A DNA stretch of 62,228 bases from Desulfobulbaceae bacterium (GCA_024637145.1 JAGXFQ010000010.1:1-62228), one strand, 5' to 3'. Counted from the stretch's first letter, positions 16,860 through 25,337 are shown. Made by a program: numbers and translations. Notes: generated from the sequence alone by a model not told the origin.

Positions 16860-17546
16860 ATGAGAAAGCAATCGATTGTGCCGTTGACCTTGGTGATGGT
16901 CTTGGGGTGGGCCATTGCAACTGCAGGCGCTGCTCAGTATTTCTCGGGCAATCTGGGGGGAGTGTGGGTGGAAGATTCTGATTATAGTTTTTCCGAATAT
17001 AGCTATGGTCCTGGCTATGAATATAGCTACACAGAAGATGGTGCTTTTTCATTTGAAGCAGGCTACGGATTTACGTTAGCCGCGGGCAATGATTTTGGCA
17101 ATGGCGTCCGAGCAGAAATCGAGTTTGGATTCAGGAGTAATGATATTGAAGATATTGATGGCTCCTATCAATTGTATGATTATGATTCCTTTTATGGGAC
17201 ATATTACGAAGAAGGCAGCTTCAAAGGAAGCACGAGCGGCGATGTTACCGCAAGGTCTTTCATGGCCAATGTATTCTATGACTTTCTGCCGGCCGAGGCG
17301 GTCACTCCTTTTTTGGGCGGGGGAATCGGTCTTGCAAACGTTGATGTCGACACGGTGGTGGGCCGTGAAGCGGATACGGTTCTTGCCTATCAGCTGGCTG
17401 CAGGTTTTGCCTTTGCCATTAACCCCAACACGACAATCGACCTGCAATATCGTTATTTCGCCACGGATGATCCTGAATTTCAAGGTGTCGAAACCGAATA
17501 TGCCACCCACAACCTGATGGTTGGCCTGCGCTTTGATTTCTATTAG
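16860..17546 (+). CDS. small outer membrane beta-barrel protein (OmpW/opacity-like fold)
   Basis: 228 residues from ATG 16860, with ribosome site gaggagg 5 bases before it. Signal peptide ends at about TAGA/AQYF. The mature protein is a beta-barrel of probably eight strands, seen in FEAGYGFTLAAGNDF, RAEIEFGFRSNDI, TARSFMANVFYDFL, TPFLGGGIGLANVD and TTIDLQYRYFATDD, with the C-terminal strand HNLMVGLRFDFY ending in Tyr after Phe, as outer-membrane insertion signals do. An extremely Tyr/Ser/Glu-rich loop follows the first strand (SFSEYSYGPGYEYSY). It is separated from the cytochrome operon by a terminator, so it is an independent unit. Role unknown. Confidence 0.75.
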   Translation: MRKQSIVPLTLVMVLGWAIATAGAAQYFSGNLGGVWVEDSDYSFSEYSYGPGYEYSYTEDGAFSFEAGYGFTLAAGNDFGNGVRAEIEFGFRSNDIEDIDGSYQLYDYDSFYGTYYEEGSFKGSTSGDVTARSFMANVFYDFLPAEAVTPFLGGGIGLANVDVDTVVGREADTVLAYQLAAGFAFAINPNTTIDLQYRYFATDDPEFQGVETEYATHNLMVGLRFDFY

Positions 17547-17639
17547 CGTTTTTTTTAATACGCCCTGAGGGCCATAAAAATATCCGGACCCTCACCTTTC
17601 TCTTTTCTTGACCTGCCGCCCTGAAAAGCCTGGAGATGA

Positions 17640-17775
17640 TGCAGAAAGGGCGGCGGCTACGTGTCCATCGGGCCGATCGTCCCTCAACCTGCCCTCAGCA
17701 AACCGGGCATGCGGTTTTCCGCCCACGGCTTTTTGAGGCTCTTCACCGCAAGGCATGCGCCTTCGTCCACGCCGC
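17640..17775 (-). mobile_element. probable 3' fragment of a group II intron (domain V-like)
   Basis: The minus strand at 17732-17700 reads aagccgtgggcgg, an aaaa loop, ccgc, at and gcccggttt. It folds like group II intron domain V: an AGC with a G-U pair at the base, a bulge, and an upper GCGG/CCGC stem closed by an A-rich tetraloop. The flanking sequence gagcctcaaaa and gctgagggcaggttgaggg is also reminiscent of post-maturase intron tails. No open frame survives. It is in the same orientation as the 5' fragment at 8859-9495. Recognition is by structure and memory only. Confidence 0.45.
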
Positions 17776-17841
17776 TGTTGTCGGCACTTTGTACAGACCG
17801 TACTATTCGCACAAGACTCTGCTCGCGGGAGTGCCCGGGAA

Positions 17842-18175
17842 CATCATATATAATTCGTCAACAATTAAGCAAAATATCCCCCGAACTGCGCGCATGATAG
17901 GCTGAAATTCCAGAAAGCCCTTCGGTCGGATGACCGGAAACTTGGGAAATACAGGGACTGTTTTCCGGAATTTTTCTGCTTGATTTACACCTCCCTGACA
18001 TAACTATACCCTCTATCTTCCTAATCATACAAATAAAAAAAAAGTCTCGCAGACAGGAACTGTTTTTGCATTCACATAATTATTAATTCTGGTTTGCCTC
18101 ATGTTTCCTGGTCACCGGACCAGGTTCAAGTCAAGGTCAAGGAGGTGATACGCAAATAATTCGAATGTACACAGG
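17842..18175 (+). repeat. ~330-base dispersed non-coding element, copy 2 (leader of the PEP-CTERM gene)
   Basis: Direct copy of 8066-8365 with scattered substitutions and indels. It includes a small hairpin cctggtc/gaccagg (18107-18124) and a perfect aaggaggtga at 18139, 70 bases before the real start codon of the next gene. It could be a long 5' UTR or RNA regulator. A seven-codon frame MYTGANN begins at 18164. Confidence 0.85.
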
Positions 18176-18221
18176 TGCCAACAATTAATAATGTCTTGAT
18201 ACAACTGAAGGAGGGGAAAAA

Positions 18222-18998
18222 ATGAAAAAAATTGGGATTGGAATTGTGGCAGCGAGTGCAGTGCTGATGGTAAGCCAACCAGCCTCAGCGCTTTTTAGCA
18301 ACGGCGGGTTTGAGGATGGAACCACGAACGGCTGGACCATAACCTATGGGAGTGTCTCTTCGAATCCCACATCCAGCCCTGACTGGACAACCACCCGTTC
18401 TGGTCAGCCCGCCCCCGTGGTTATCGACAACATGTACAGCGGACCAGGGGAGACTATTGATGTCAATCCCTACACGGGTTCTAAGATGGTCAAGATTAAT
18501 GACATTGATGGGAATTATCACGCGACCAAACTCTCCCAGAGCGACACCATTGCCGCGGGCGACCTCACGGAAACCCTCTATGTGAACTGGGGTGCCATGC
18601 TTGTCGATCCCGGCCACGGGGTGGCTGATCAGCCCTATTTCAGCATTAATGTTTTGCAAAACGGATCTTCGATCGGCAGTTTTTCCGCGAACGCCACCGA
18701 TGCGGCAACCCCGGGCACGGACTGGGCACTTGCCGGCAATGATCTCTGGTACAAGACCGGCCAGTACCAGTATGACCTCTCCACCTTCAGTATCGGAGAC
18801 TTAATTGACATTGAGATGTTCGTTGCCGACTGTGGCTATGGCGGACATGGTGGCTACGCCTTCCTTGACGGCATCGGAACCGCCTATGTTGAGCCTCCAG
18901 GAGGAGGAAATGAAGTGCCTGAGCCCGCAACCATGCTGCTCTTCGGCACAGGCCTGGCTGGTTTGGTTGCTTCCCGCAGGAAGAGGAAGGCTGCCTAA
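18222..18998 (+). CDS. PEP-CTERM sorting-domain protein
   Basis: 258 residues, ribosome site aaggagggg 6 bases before ATG. Signal peptide ends about PASA/LFSN. The mature N-terminus FSNGGFEDGTTNGWTIT is typical of carbohydrate-binding-like beta-sandwich modules in PEP-CTERM proteins. The C-terminus carries the tripartite sorting signal: VPEP motif, a hydrophobic helix (ATMLLFGTGLAGLVAS) and the basic tail RRKRKAA. Such proteins are cleaved by an exosortase (EpsH/XrtA type) during export to the exopolysaccharide-rich surface. No exosortase gene is in this window, so it must be encoded elsewhere. The gene is headed by the dispersed leader element. Confidence 0.9.
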   Translation: MKKIGIGIVAASAVLMVSQPASALFSNGGFEDGTTNGWTITYGSVSSNPTSSPDWTTTRSGQPAPVVIDNMYSGPGETIDVNPYTGSKMVKINDIDGNYHATKLSQSDTIAAGDLTETLYVNWGAMLVDPGHGVADQPYFSINVLQNGSSIGSFSANATDAATPGTDWALAGNDLWYKTGQYQYDLSTFSIGDLIDIEMFVADCGYGGHGGYAFLDGIGTAYVEPPGGGNEVPEPATMLLFGTGLAGLVASRRKRKAA

Positions 18999-19038
18999 AG
19001 CTCCACCAGCATCCGCAAGGGAAACAAAGTGGCCCAAC

Positions 19039-19079
19039 GCGGCCAGGTCGTGATTTAGAGATATTCACGACCTGGCCGC
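19039..19079 (+). terminator. 15-bp hairpin after the PEP-CTERM gene
   Basis: gcggccaggtcgtga pairs perfectly with tcacgacctggccgc around an 11-base loop, 40 bases past the stop. No T-run follows, so this is terminator-like or a REP-type palindrome. A second palindrome (acctgccaaggcaggt) lies near 19155. Confidence 0.6.
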
Positions 19080-19276
19080 CTGTTCCTGGGTAGCTGATCC
19101 TGGCAAAAAAGTCTCAGACACAAGTTAGGCTGACAAGGACATCAAAATTCCCTACCTGCCAAGGCAGGTCACGCTTTTTTCAGGAATAAAACTCCTTTTC
19201 TTCGGGAAAGAAAAACAAAAAAGAAAGGGGTAATCTCCACTTTTTTTTTTGTTCTGCAAGATGATGAAAGGTTTTT

Positions 19277-19516
19277 ATGTCTAGAACATTGCACATAGAA
19301 TATCCGTGCGCCTGCGATCATGTCATGAACCGAGGCAGGTGACCGGAAGGGATATGTGCTAACGAATCCGGTGGCCAAGCCTTTCTCAAGGTGCTTCAGG
19401 ACACAGGTGCGGGCTGGAACCTCCGGATATCGGCCTCCTGCCTGCTGTCAAACCATTACCACCTGCTGGTTCAGACTCCGGCGGTGTCGGAATCTGACCA
19501 CGCTCACGTGACTTAA
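19277..19516 (+). pseudogene. N-terminal relic of a REP-associated tyrosine (Y1) transposase
   Basis: Starts MSRTLHIEYPCACDHVMNRG, hits an in-frame TGA where Arg is expected, then continues AFLKVLQDTGAGWNLRISAS and CLLSNHYHLLVQTPAVSESD before a stop. The HYH of NHYHLLVQTP is the metal-binding HUH motif of Y1 transposases. The catalytic Tyr helix and the C-terminal domain are missing. This is a different fragment from the C-terminal relic at 2179-2490. Confidence 0.75.
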
Positions 19517-19565
19517 ATTCAACACATAATACCCAAAAGAAACCGTTCAAAGGCCCCTATTTTTC

Positions 19566-19578
19566 GGGGGGGGGGGGG
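19566..19578. repeat. 13-base G homopolymer
   Basis: An uninterrupted run of 13 G (C on the minus strand) just downstream of the lipoprotein gene that ends at 19595. Such runs are slippage-prone or can be sequencing artefacts. It does not lie in a recognised gene. Confidence 0.9.
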
Positions 19579-19594
19579 AGATTACCTGAGGCGG

Positions 19595-20077
19595 CTACTC
19601 CTCGCCACTGTCGCGGCGGAAGATGCCTCGATGGTGAACACGGATAGGGGGCTGGACCACCAGTTTACCCTCACTGTCGATATAGCCGGAGTAGAAGCGA
19701 TACTTTGAATACCAGAGCCCCAGGAAGTCGCCCTTGCGGCTATAGAGCTTGCCGCCAGAATAGATATACGTAATGGGGCGATGGGGGTTGTCAATATTCT
19801 CCAGCCACTCCCTGACCTGCACCTCCCCGAATTCGGCGGGCTGCCAGAGGTTACGGCGAAAAGGCACCTCTTCCTTAATGCCGATAATGGTGTGGGGAAC
19901 GTTCTCAGAGCCGCTGTAGTAATAGACCAGGCCGCTTTTCACGCCTGCAGCCAGGGCCGGCTCCACCTCAGCACTGGCCTGCCAGGTGACATGGCCGGTT
20001 TCAGGCAGACAGGCTGCCACAAAAAAGATGAGATAAAGAAGCCCGAGGCCGGGCAAGAAACGTCTGCAGGCTGCCAT
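19595..20077 (-). CDS. hypothetical lipoprotein
   Basis: 160 residues from ATG 20077 (ribosome site aggagg). Signal sequence with lipobox FVAAC (Cys23). The mature part looks beta-rich: GLVYYYSGSENVPHTIIGI, PITYIYSGGKLYSRKGDFLG, LWYSKYRFYSGYIDSEGKLV. It contains two pairs of strand-turn-strand repeats with Tyr-Ser-Gly cores. I do not recognise a family. The C-terminal Arg-rich end (HHRGIFRRDSGEE) is charged. It stands alone between a transposase relic and an acetyltransferase gene. Confidence 0.65.
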   Translation of the reverse strand: MAACRRFLPGLGLLYLIFFVAACLPETGHVTWQASAEVEPALAAGVKSGLVYYYSGSENVPHTIIGIKEEVPFRRNLWQPAEFGEVQVREWLENIDNPHRPITYIYSGGKLYSRKGDFLGLWYSKYRFYSGYIDSEGKLVVQPPIRVHHRGIFRRDSGEE

Positions 20078-20360
20078 GGCAACCTCCTGTCCAGGGGGAG
20101 TAAGAGCTAAACTTTATTTTATAAAATCATCATCAGCCCGGGTCCTGTCAACCTGACCCGGTGCCGCGGCCCTGAACATAACCATCTCCAGATCAAATCG
20201 CCCCCTTCCTTTTCCCCTTCCCCTTGTGGCGTAAACCAAGGCCATGGGGCCTCAAGGACCCTGCCTTGACAATAGTGCCATCACCTTTTAAACTTATTTT
20301 GTTGCCCGGCGCGGTTCCCGGATGACCATAGTAATCAAGGTCCAGCAAGAGGTATCCATT

Positions 20361-20864
20361 ATGAAGCAAGAAGATGTGAAGTTACAGCGCGAGGTGTATC
20401 GGCAAGATGTCGAGCGCATGGCACAGTGGATGGCTGACCAGCGGGTGGTGGAGCACATCAATGAGGAGCAGAATATCGCCGGCAAGCTCCATAATTTGCT
20501 GGCTCAATCGCACCTGCCCCTCTTTTCGCCCCACTTCAATCGTGACGCCAGCTTCTTTCTCATCACCCTGCCCCAGGAGGGGCCCATCGGCTTCCTGCGT
20601 CTGGTTCCCAAAGAGGACAAGGCCGAAATCGTGGTGGTGATCGGCGAGCGCCGCCACTGGGGCAAGGGCTACGGCTACCAGGCAATCCGCAAGGGAGTCC
20701 GCCACGCCTTTTTCGAGTGGCGCAAGGAGAAGGTGGTGGCCACCATCCATCGGAATAACCACCGCTCGCGCAAGGTCTTCCGCCAGATCGGCTTCACCAA
20801 ATCAGAGGAACTTGCCACAGAAAGCCGTTTCACCCTGCCGCTGGAGCGTTTTGTCCACCATTGA
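20361..20864 (+). CDS. GNAT-family N-acetyltransferase (RimJ/RimL-like)
   Basis: 167 residues from ATG 20361 (ribosome site agaggt); an upstream in-frame ATG at 20322 lacks one. The acetyl-CoA binding region is seen in IGERRHWGKGYGYQAIRKGV, which fits the R/Q-x-x-G-x-G/A pyrophosphate loop. It is followed by VVATIHRNNHRSRKVFRQIGF, the family's Asn-x-x-Ser and FRKxGF signature. This fold transfers acetyl groups from acetyl-CoA to amines on proteins or small molecules; the substrate cannot be told. No neighbours in the same direction, so it is probably monocistronic. Confidence 0.85.
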   Translation: MKQEDVKLQREVYRQDVERMAQWMADQRVVEHINEEQNIAGKLHNLLAQSHLPLFSPHFNRDASFFLITLPQEGPIGFLRLVPKEDKAEIVVVIGERRHWGKGYGYQAIRKGVRHAFFEWRKEKVVATIHRNNHRSRKVFRQIGFTKSEELATESRFTLPLERFVHH

Positions 20865-21314
20865 TGGTTGCCGCTCTGGATGAGCCCCTTCTCCTGCCAC
20901 CACAAGCAAAAAGCTCCCCTCCCCCCTTTGCTCACCGAGCTGGCCAGGACAAGGGCGGCCATGAGCAGCAAGCAGAATCGCCGCGGCTTGACTCAGATTA
21001 TCTGGAGTTGCCCAGCCTCTTTTCTTTTTTTGCAGGGCCTTAACAGAAACTCCTTGGCGGCAGCAGATCATACGCCAGCAAAGAGTTATCCCCAGACCAC
21101 AGCGCTTCTCAGCGCTCCGCAGCCCTGCAGGTTCCTTTCCTGCCCCTTCTCCTGACAGGCTGCCCCTGTAACCTACCTACCCTGCGCAATTACTTGATAA
21201 TGATTACATGTGTGGCGAGATCTTTTTCCCCTTCCTTGAACCAGTACCAGGCCGTTGAAAAACGGAGCGCGCGCCGTGATTTTGCAACGGGCCGGCCAGC
21301 CGTGGGGCCGGTGA
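20865..21314. other. intergenic region with no recognised gene
   Basis: About 450 bases between convergent genes. Short frames are present on both strands but none has a ribosome site or recognisable product. No strong hairpin with a T-run was found. Confidence 0.4.
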
Positions 21315-22628
21315 TCAACTCTCGGCCGCCCTGCCCAGTACCCGGCGATAGGCCCGGAGATACCTCTGCGAGGAGGGCGCCATGGTCACGGCCCGGGCCA
21401 GTTGCTCGGCCGCGGCCTGGACGTCGCCCGCCACCTGCAGACATCGGCCGTACCAGTAAAAACTGGCGGCATTAAAGGGTTCCAGCAGCACCTTATCACG
21501 ACTCTCCGCCATGGCCCGTTCCAGGTGGAATTTCGCCTTTTCCCCATTGCCCCGCTGCGCAAAGCTCTGCGAGAGCGAAAGATTGACCGAAACAAGGCGC
21601 GGGGAACGGCCATGCCGGAGCATGTCCAGACGAATGGCTTTGGCATTCAGCGCCAGAAAGTTTTGCTCTTCACCCAGCTCTTTATAACACCCGGCCAGAT
21701 TGCGTAACAGCTCCGGGTCTTTCGATCTGGTTTCCACCAGTTCTTCATAGAGAGTGGCGGCATGTCGCCACTGACCATGGCGTTCATAGCGCAGGGCAAA
21801 TTTCTCCTGACCGGCCCTGAGGCGCTGGACCGTTTGCCCATGCAGATGCGGTGCCTGCCAACAATACCAGCTCACCAGGCCCGCGCCGGCCAGAGAGGCC
21901 AGAACCACGCCCCCCATGACCATGGCCGGCAGCCACGAAGCATGGCCCCGGCCTTTTTGGTTGAGGAAGAGACCATGATGAAGAGCCAGAAAGGCCAGGG
22001 CCATGGCAACAAGAAGCTCGGCGACCTCCGCCTCGTTAAAGGAGAACAGCCGCACCTCGCACCAGGCCGCCAGCACAAAATAGGGACTGAGATAAAGCGG
22101 CGGCACCGGCAAGCCATGGTCGGCCAGCCAGAGGATTGGCCTGGCACCCTTTTGGTGCAGAAGGGGATAGAGCAGACCATACCCGGACAGACCAAGGAAC
22201 AGAGCCATCTCCAGAATTCTCTTGGGCCAGGTGGCCACCGGTCCGGTGAGAAGATTGTGAAGATTGCTCTCCTGCTGCAGGTTATGACGCTGAAAAAAAT
22301 CGGGGCTGGCAAAGGTAAAGAGGCGCTGGCCCCAGGAAATCTCTTCGCCCACCACATAGAAACAGGCCAGGGCCAGGAGGGTAAAAAAAGGGCGGCAGGA
22401 ATGGGGGCGGCGAATAATCCACAGTGAAGCCACCATGGCGGCGGCAAAAAAGAAGACCTGGGCCCACTCACCAGGCAGGTCCTCATAGGTAGCCAGGATA
22501 TAGAACTGGGGGTAAAAGAGGACGGCGACGCCAAAAAAAGCCGCCACGGCGCCAAAAAGAACCAAGGCCACCAGACCGGCCCCTTGTGCTGCCTCGGACA
22601 CCTGCCCTGCAGCCGCTGCCTTTTTCAT
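21315..22628 (-). CDS. polytopic membrane protein with C-terminal TPR domain
   Basis: 437 residues from ATG 22628 (ribosome site aaggaggg; an in-frame ATG lies 21 bases upstream). The N-terminal ~260 residues hold about seven hydrophobic helices, with a conserved-looking loop GEEISWGQRLF followed by QQESNLHNLL, a pattern I recall from uncharacterised bacterial membrane proteins. The C-terminal ~160 residues are tetratricopeptide-like helices, for example ERHGQWRHAATLYEELVETR, EEQNFLALNAKAIRL, FNAASFYWYGRCLQVAGDVQ and AAEQLARAVTMAPSSQRYLR. This suggests a membrane protein with a soluble protein-binding platform; function unknown. Confidence 0.7.
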   Translation of the reverse strand: MKKAAAAGQVSEAAQGAGLVALVLFGAVAAFFGVAVLFYPQFYILATYEDLPGEWAQVFFFAAAMVASLWIIRRPHSCRPFFTLLALACFYVVGEEISWGQRLFTFASPDFFQRHNLQQESNLHNLLTGPVATWPKRILEMALFLGLSGYGLLYPLLHQKGARPILWLADHGLPVPPLYLSPYFVLAAWCEVRLFSFNEAEVAELLVAMALAFLALHHGLFLNQKGRGHASWLPAMVMGGVVLASLAGAGLVSWYCWQAPHLHGQTVQRLRAGQEKFALRYERHGQWRHAATLYEELVETRSKDPELLRNLAGCYKELGEEQNFLALNAKAIRLDMLRHGRSPRLVSVNLSLSQSFAQRGNGEKAKFHLERAMAESRDKVLLEPFNAASFYWYGRCLQVAGDVQAAAEQLARAVTMAPSSQRYLRAYRRVLGRAAES

Positions 22629-22798
22629 TGGCGCCCTCCTTTCCTCCACCCTTGACCTGAGACCAGCCCGGCTGCCAAATTCAGCAGGTCAAAAAAAATG
22701 CTCTGTTGCCAAACCGGCGACAGGCCGTGGCAGGTGGCCAGGAGGGCGGCCCTCCTCATTTCAAGCCGTTCCATACCCACTCCCTTGTTGACAAAGAC

Positions 22799-22827
22799 CC
22801 TTTCCCGGCCGGACAGGCCGGGAAAGG
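22799..22827 (-). terminator. terminator-like hairpin for the Asp/His-rich secreted protein gene
   Basis: Perfect 12-bp stem cctttcccggcc / ggccgggaaagg with a 5-base loop, about 60 bases past the stop at 22886. The minus-strand tail gtctttgtc is only weakly T-rich. Confidence 0.55.
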
Positions 22828-22885
22828 ATGCAAGAAGTCTCCAGGCCGACGCCCACCAAGACCTCGGACAGATTAGCGCCTCGGA

Positions 22886-23314
22886 TCAATGATGGTCGTC
22901 GCTGTCATCCCAATGGTCGTCGCTGTCACTGTCATCCCAATGATCGTCGCTGTCGCTGTCGCCATGGTCGTAATCAGACTCATCCGCATCCTGATAAACG
23001 CAGGTGCTGTTGATATCCACCTTTGGTGACCAGTACAGGCCGGTCTCATAACCGGGGGCCCGCCACATATAGCTGACCGTGGTCACCGCATTGGGGCGCA
23101 GGGTCACTTCCTGGCAGAGATGACCCACGGCATTGCCGACCTTGTCAAAGGCCTTCATCCGCACCGCTGCCCGCAGGTACTCATTGGTGGTATTCTGGAC
23201 GTTTGCCGATACGGCCACCGCCTCATTCATCCGCACCGTGCCGCCCGCCATGGCCGGACCGGAGATCATCACGGCGACAAACATCGCCACTACCATTATT
23301 CGTGCATGTTTCAT
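22886..23314 (-). CDS. secreted protein with Asp/His-rich C-terminal repeats
   Basis: 142 residues, ribosome site ggagg before ATG 23314, signal peptide ending about PAMA/GGTV. The middle part is a compact beta-rich domain (VAVSANVQNTTNEYLRAAVR, then VTLRPNAVTTVSYMWRAPGY) with two Cys that could pair. The last ~35 residues are repeats of the type DSDSDDHWDDSD ending in DDHH. The underlying DNA is also a tandem repeat (catcccaatggtcgtcgctgt-like units). The tail would be strongly acidic with His, suggesting divalent metal binding, but no family is recognised. Lies 80 bases after the next gene in the same direction. Confidence 0.7.
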   Translation of the reverse strand: MKHARIMVVAMFVAVMISGPAMAGGTVRMNEAVAVSANVQNTTNEYLRAAVRMKAFDKVGNAVGHLCQEVTLRPNAVTTVSYMWRAPGYETGLYWSPKVDINSTCVYQDADESDYDHGDSDSDDHWDDSDSDDHWDDSDDHH

Positions 23315-23393
23315 TGTTATATTCCTCCATATTCAGGATCTTTGTTTTCAACATAAGGTGATACCAGCCGACCAACCAGGCCGTGCCCCGTGT

Positions 23394-24824
23394 TTACGGA
23401 ATGACGGTGCTGGGGGCATCGATGCTCACCACAAAGGCGGCAGGGTCGTCAAGACCGGGTTCGGCCTGGGCCACGGCGGCATCAAAGGTCGGGGTCATCC
23501 TGATGGTAAAGCGGGCATTGCCCTGGCCATCGGCGGTGGGCCAGCTCTCGGCGCCCGCCACGGAGATAAAGGCATTGATATTGACGTTGGCAAGATCATC
23601 GATATAACCGGGAATCCACAAAGGATCCGCCAGCCAGGCCGCGATGGTGGCATCATCAACCAAGATGGGGGCGCGGACATCGGTGCCCACGGACGGAGCG
23701 ATTTCATTGACAATGCCGTCGCCGTCGGCGTCGCGGAGCTGGTAATCCTCGCGGTAGCTCACCCACTGCCCGTCGCAGCCGGCATTGGCGGCACCGGCCA
23801 GGGCCGCTTCCTCGTCAAAGGCGCCTTCACAACTGGCCACCAGGGAGTTATCGGTATAGGGATTGGCGTCACCATCGTAGAAGAAACCGCCCTTCATCTG
23901 GTCACCCGGCAGCCACTCGCCGAACAGGTCACGATGGATCTGGGCCAGGCCGGTGGTGGCGATAAAGGTCTCGCCGGCGATCAAGCCGAAGTTGGCGCGC
24001 ACATAGGGGTTGAAATAGCCGGTGGAGAGATGGTGTTTGTCAATGGCGCCGAACAGGCCATGGGCCATGAGGGAGTCAAGCTCTCCCTGGTTCATCACAG
24101 TGCTGGGAGTGGGGGCGACATCATCATAGATGGCGCCGCTCTTGGCGCAGAAGGCAATGCCGTCGCCGGGATTGGCCTTCTGGAACTGGCCGTTGACCAG
24201 GAAACCAACCTCCTGGGTATAGCCGGTGACCCGCTGGCCGGTATGGTTGCCATATTTCTGCAGGAGCCGATAGACATCGGTGGTGCCGGTGACCTCGACA
24301 TCAAAGGTGAGATCAACCGGGCCATCCAGGACATAGCTCACCATCTTGAAACGCTTACTGGACTGCCAAGGATCGGAACATTGCTTGAGGTCGGTGCCCC
24401 AGGGAGAGTCCGGCATCCAGCCCGCTGACATGATACAGTTGTCGCCGGTGATATCATCCCCGGTGACAACGCTCAAGCCCGGGCCCTGGGTGTCTCTCTC
24501 TTTCCAGGTCATGGCGCCGTTGCGGGTGGTCATGCTGGCATCGGTGAAGATATTGGTGGTACCCACCGAAAACTTGACCCAACCGCTGGGCATGAAGCCA
24601 TCCGTGGCATAGAGGCCGGTATTGGGATCAAGCAGGCTACCCGGCTCGACATAGTTGAAAATATCGAACCCGTCATAGAGACTGCCGAACAACTCCTGCT
24701 GAGTGGGCGCCTGCGTTGTCAAAGACATGTCCCACTGGCTCACCACATCCGCCCTGGCAACACCAACGGCGCTCACCAGGCCCAAGGCCGCTGCGGCGGC
24801 CATCACTTTGCTGCTTCGTTTCAT
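23394..24824 (-). CDS. secreted protein resembling the choice-of-anchor F family
   Basis: 476 residues, ribosome site gaggag before ATG 24824, signal peptide ending about GVARA/DVVS. The mature sequence has long beta-rich segments (GPVDLTFDVEVTGTTDVYRL, YTQEVGFLVNGQFQK, FIATTGLAQIHRDLFG, GGFFYDGDANPYTDNSLV) and paired Cys. These features resemble proteins called choice-of-anchor F, which are usually surface-attached by PEP-CTERM or other sorting tails. No anchor motif is present: it ends VVSIDAPSTVIP. It may therefore be released or held by another partner, such as the small secreted protein encoded 80 bases downstream. Family assignment is from memory and is tentative. Confidence 0.55.
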   Translation of the reverse strand: MKRSSKVMAAAAALGLVSAVGVARADVVSQWDMSLTTQAPTQQELFGSLYDGFDIFNYVEPGSLLDPNTGLYATDGFMPSGWVKFSVGTTNIFTDASMTTRNGAMTWKERDTQGPGLSVVTGDDITGDNCIMSAGWMPDSPWGTDLKQCSDPWQSSKRFKMVSYVLDGPVDLTFDVEVTGTTDVYRLLQKYGNHTGQRVTGYTQEVGFLVNGQFQKANPGDGIAFCAKSGAIYDDVAPTPSTVMNQGELDSLMAHGLFGAIDKHHLSTGYFNPYVRANFGLIAGETFIATTGLAQIHRDLFGEWLPGDQMKGGFFYDGDANPYTDNSLVASCEGAFDEEAALAGAANAGCDGQWVSYREDYQLRDADGDGIVNEIAPSVGTDVRAPILVDDATIAAWLADPLWIPGYIDDLANVNINAFISVAGAESWPTADGQGNARFTIRMTPTFDAAVAQAEPGLDDPAAFVVSIDAPSTVIP

Positions 24825-25337
24825 AGCTTCTCCTCAACTCAAGGTTAATGTTGCATCCCGGCAAACAGGGCGACCACAAAGACCATCAATCCGGCCTCCT
24901 GCTGCCGCCGCCCTCCAGCAGGACAACACCTCTGTTGCCCCGTGGACACCACGAAGCACTCATAATCTGCCTCAAATTGCACAGAACGTACCAACAGGAC
25001 GCAAAAACAACCTTTCTGCCGCAAAAAGCCGCCAAACCCCTGCAATACCATTGCGCTTTTTTTGGCAAAAAACCTGAATCAACGGAATATGCGGGCAAAT
25101 CATCGCCTCAGACAGAATCTGCTCAACAACTCACTAGAGTCTGTGGAGTATTTTGCGCCCAAAAAAGGGTTGGCCGCTCGTCAGCTGACAGGCGTCGACA
25201 GAAAAGATTTTGGCAAAAACGGGAGCCGTGGTAGACGGCCACGGGATGGGCAAGGAGTTGGGAGGAGAGCAGCAGGAGAAACGACGCCAAGGCCGGAGGC
25301 ATACGCACCGAGAGAGCAGCCGCGGGCCAGCCCCGGC
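24825..25337. other. non-coding stretch between secreted-protein and diguanylate cyclase genes
   Basis: About 510 bases. Short frames exist on both strands, but none has a ribosome site or recognisable sequence. It should contain the promoter of the gene starting at 24824 and the transcript end of the signalling operon. Confidence 0.4.

Noticed and set aside
17842..18221. Sigma54 promoter for the PEP-CTERM gene
   Set aside because: No TGGCAC-N5-TTGC match of acceptable quality in the leader.
23133..24428. 431-codon open frame on the plus strand
   Set aside because: It is antisense to the secreted choice-of-anchor-like gene, which has a signal peptide and ribosome site; the antisense frame is open because of GC bias.
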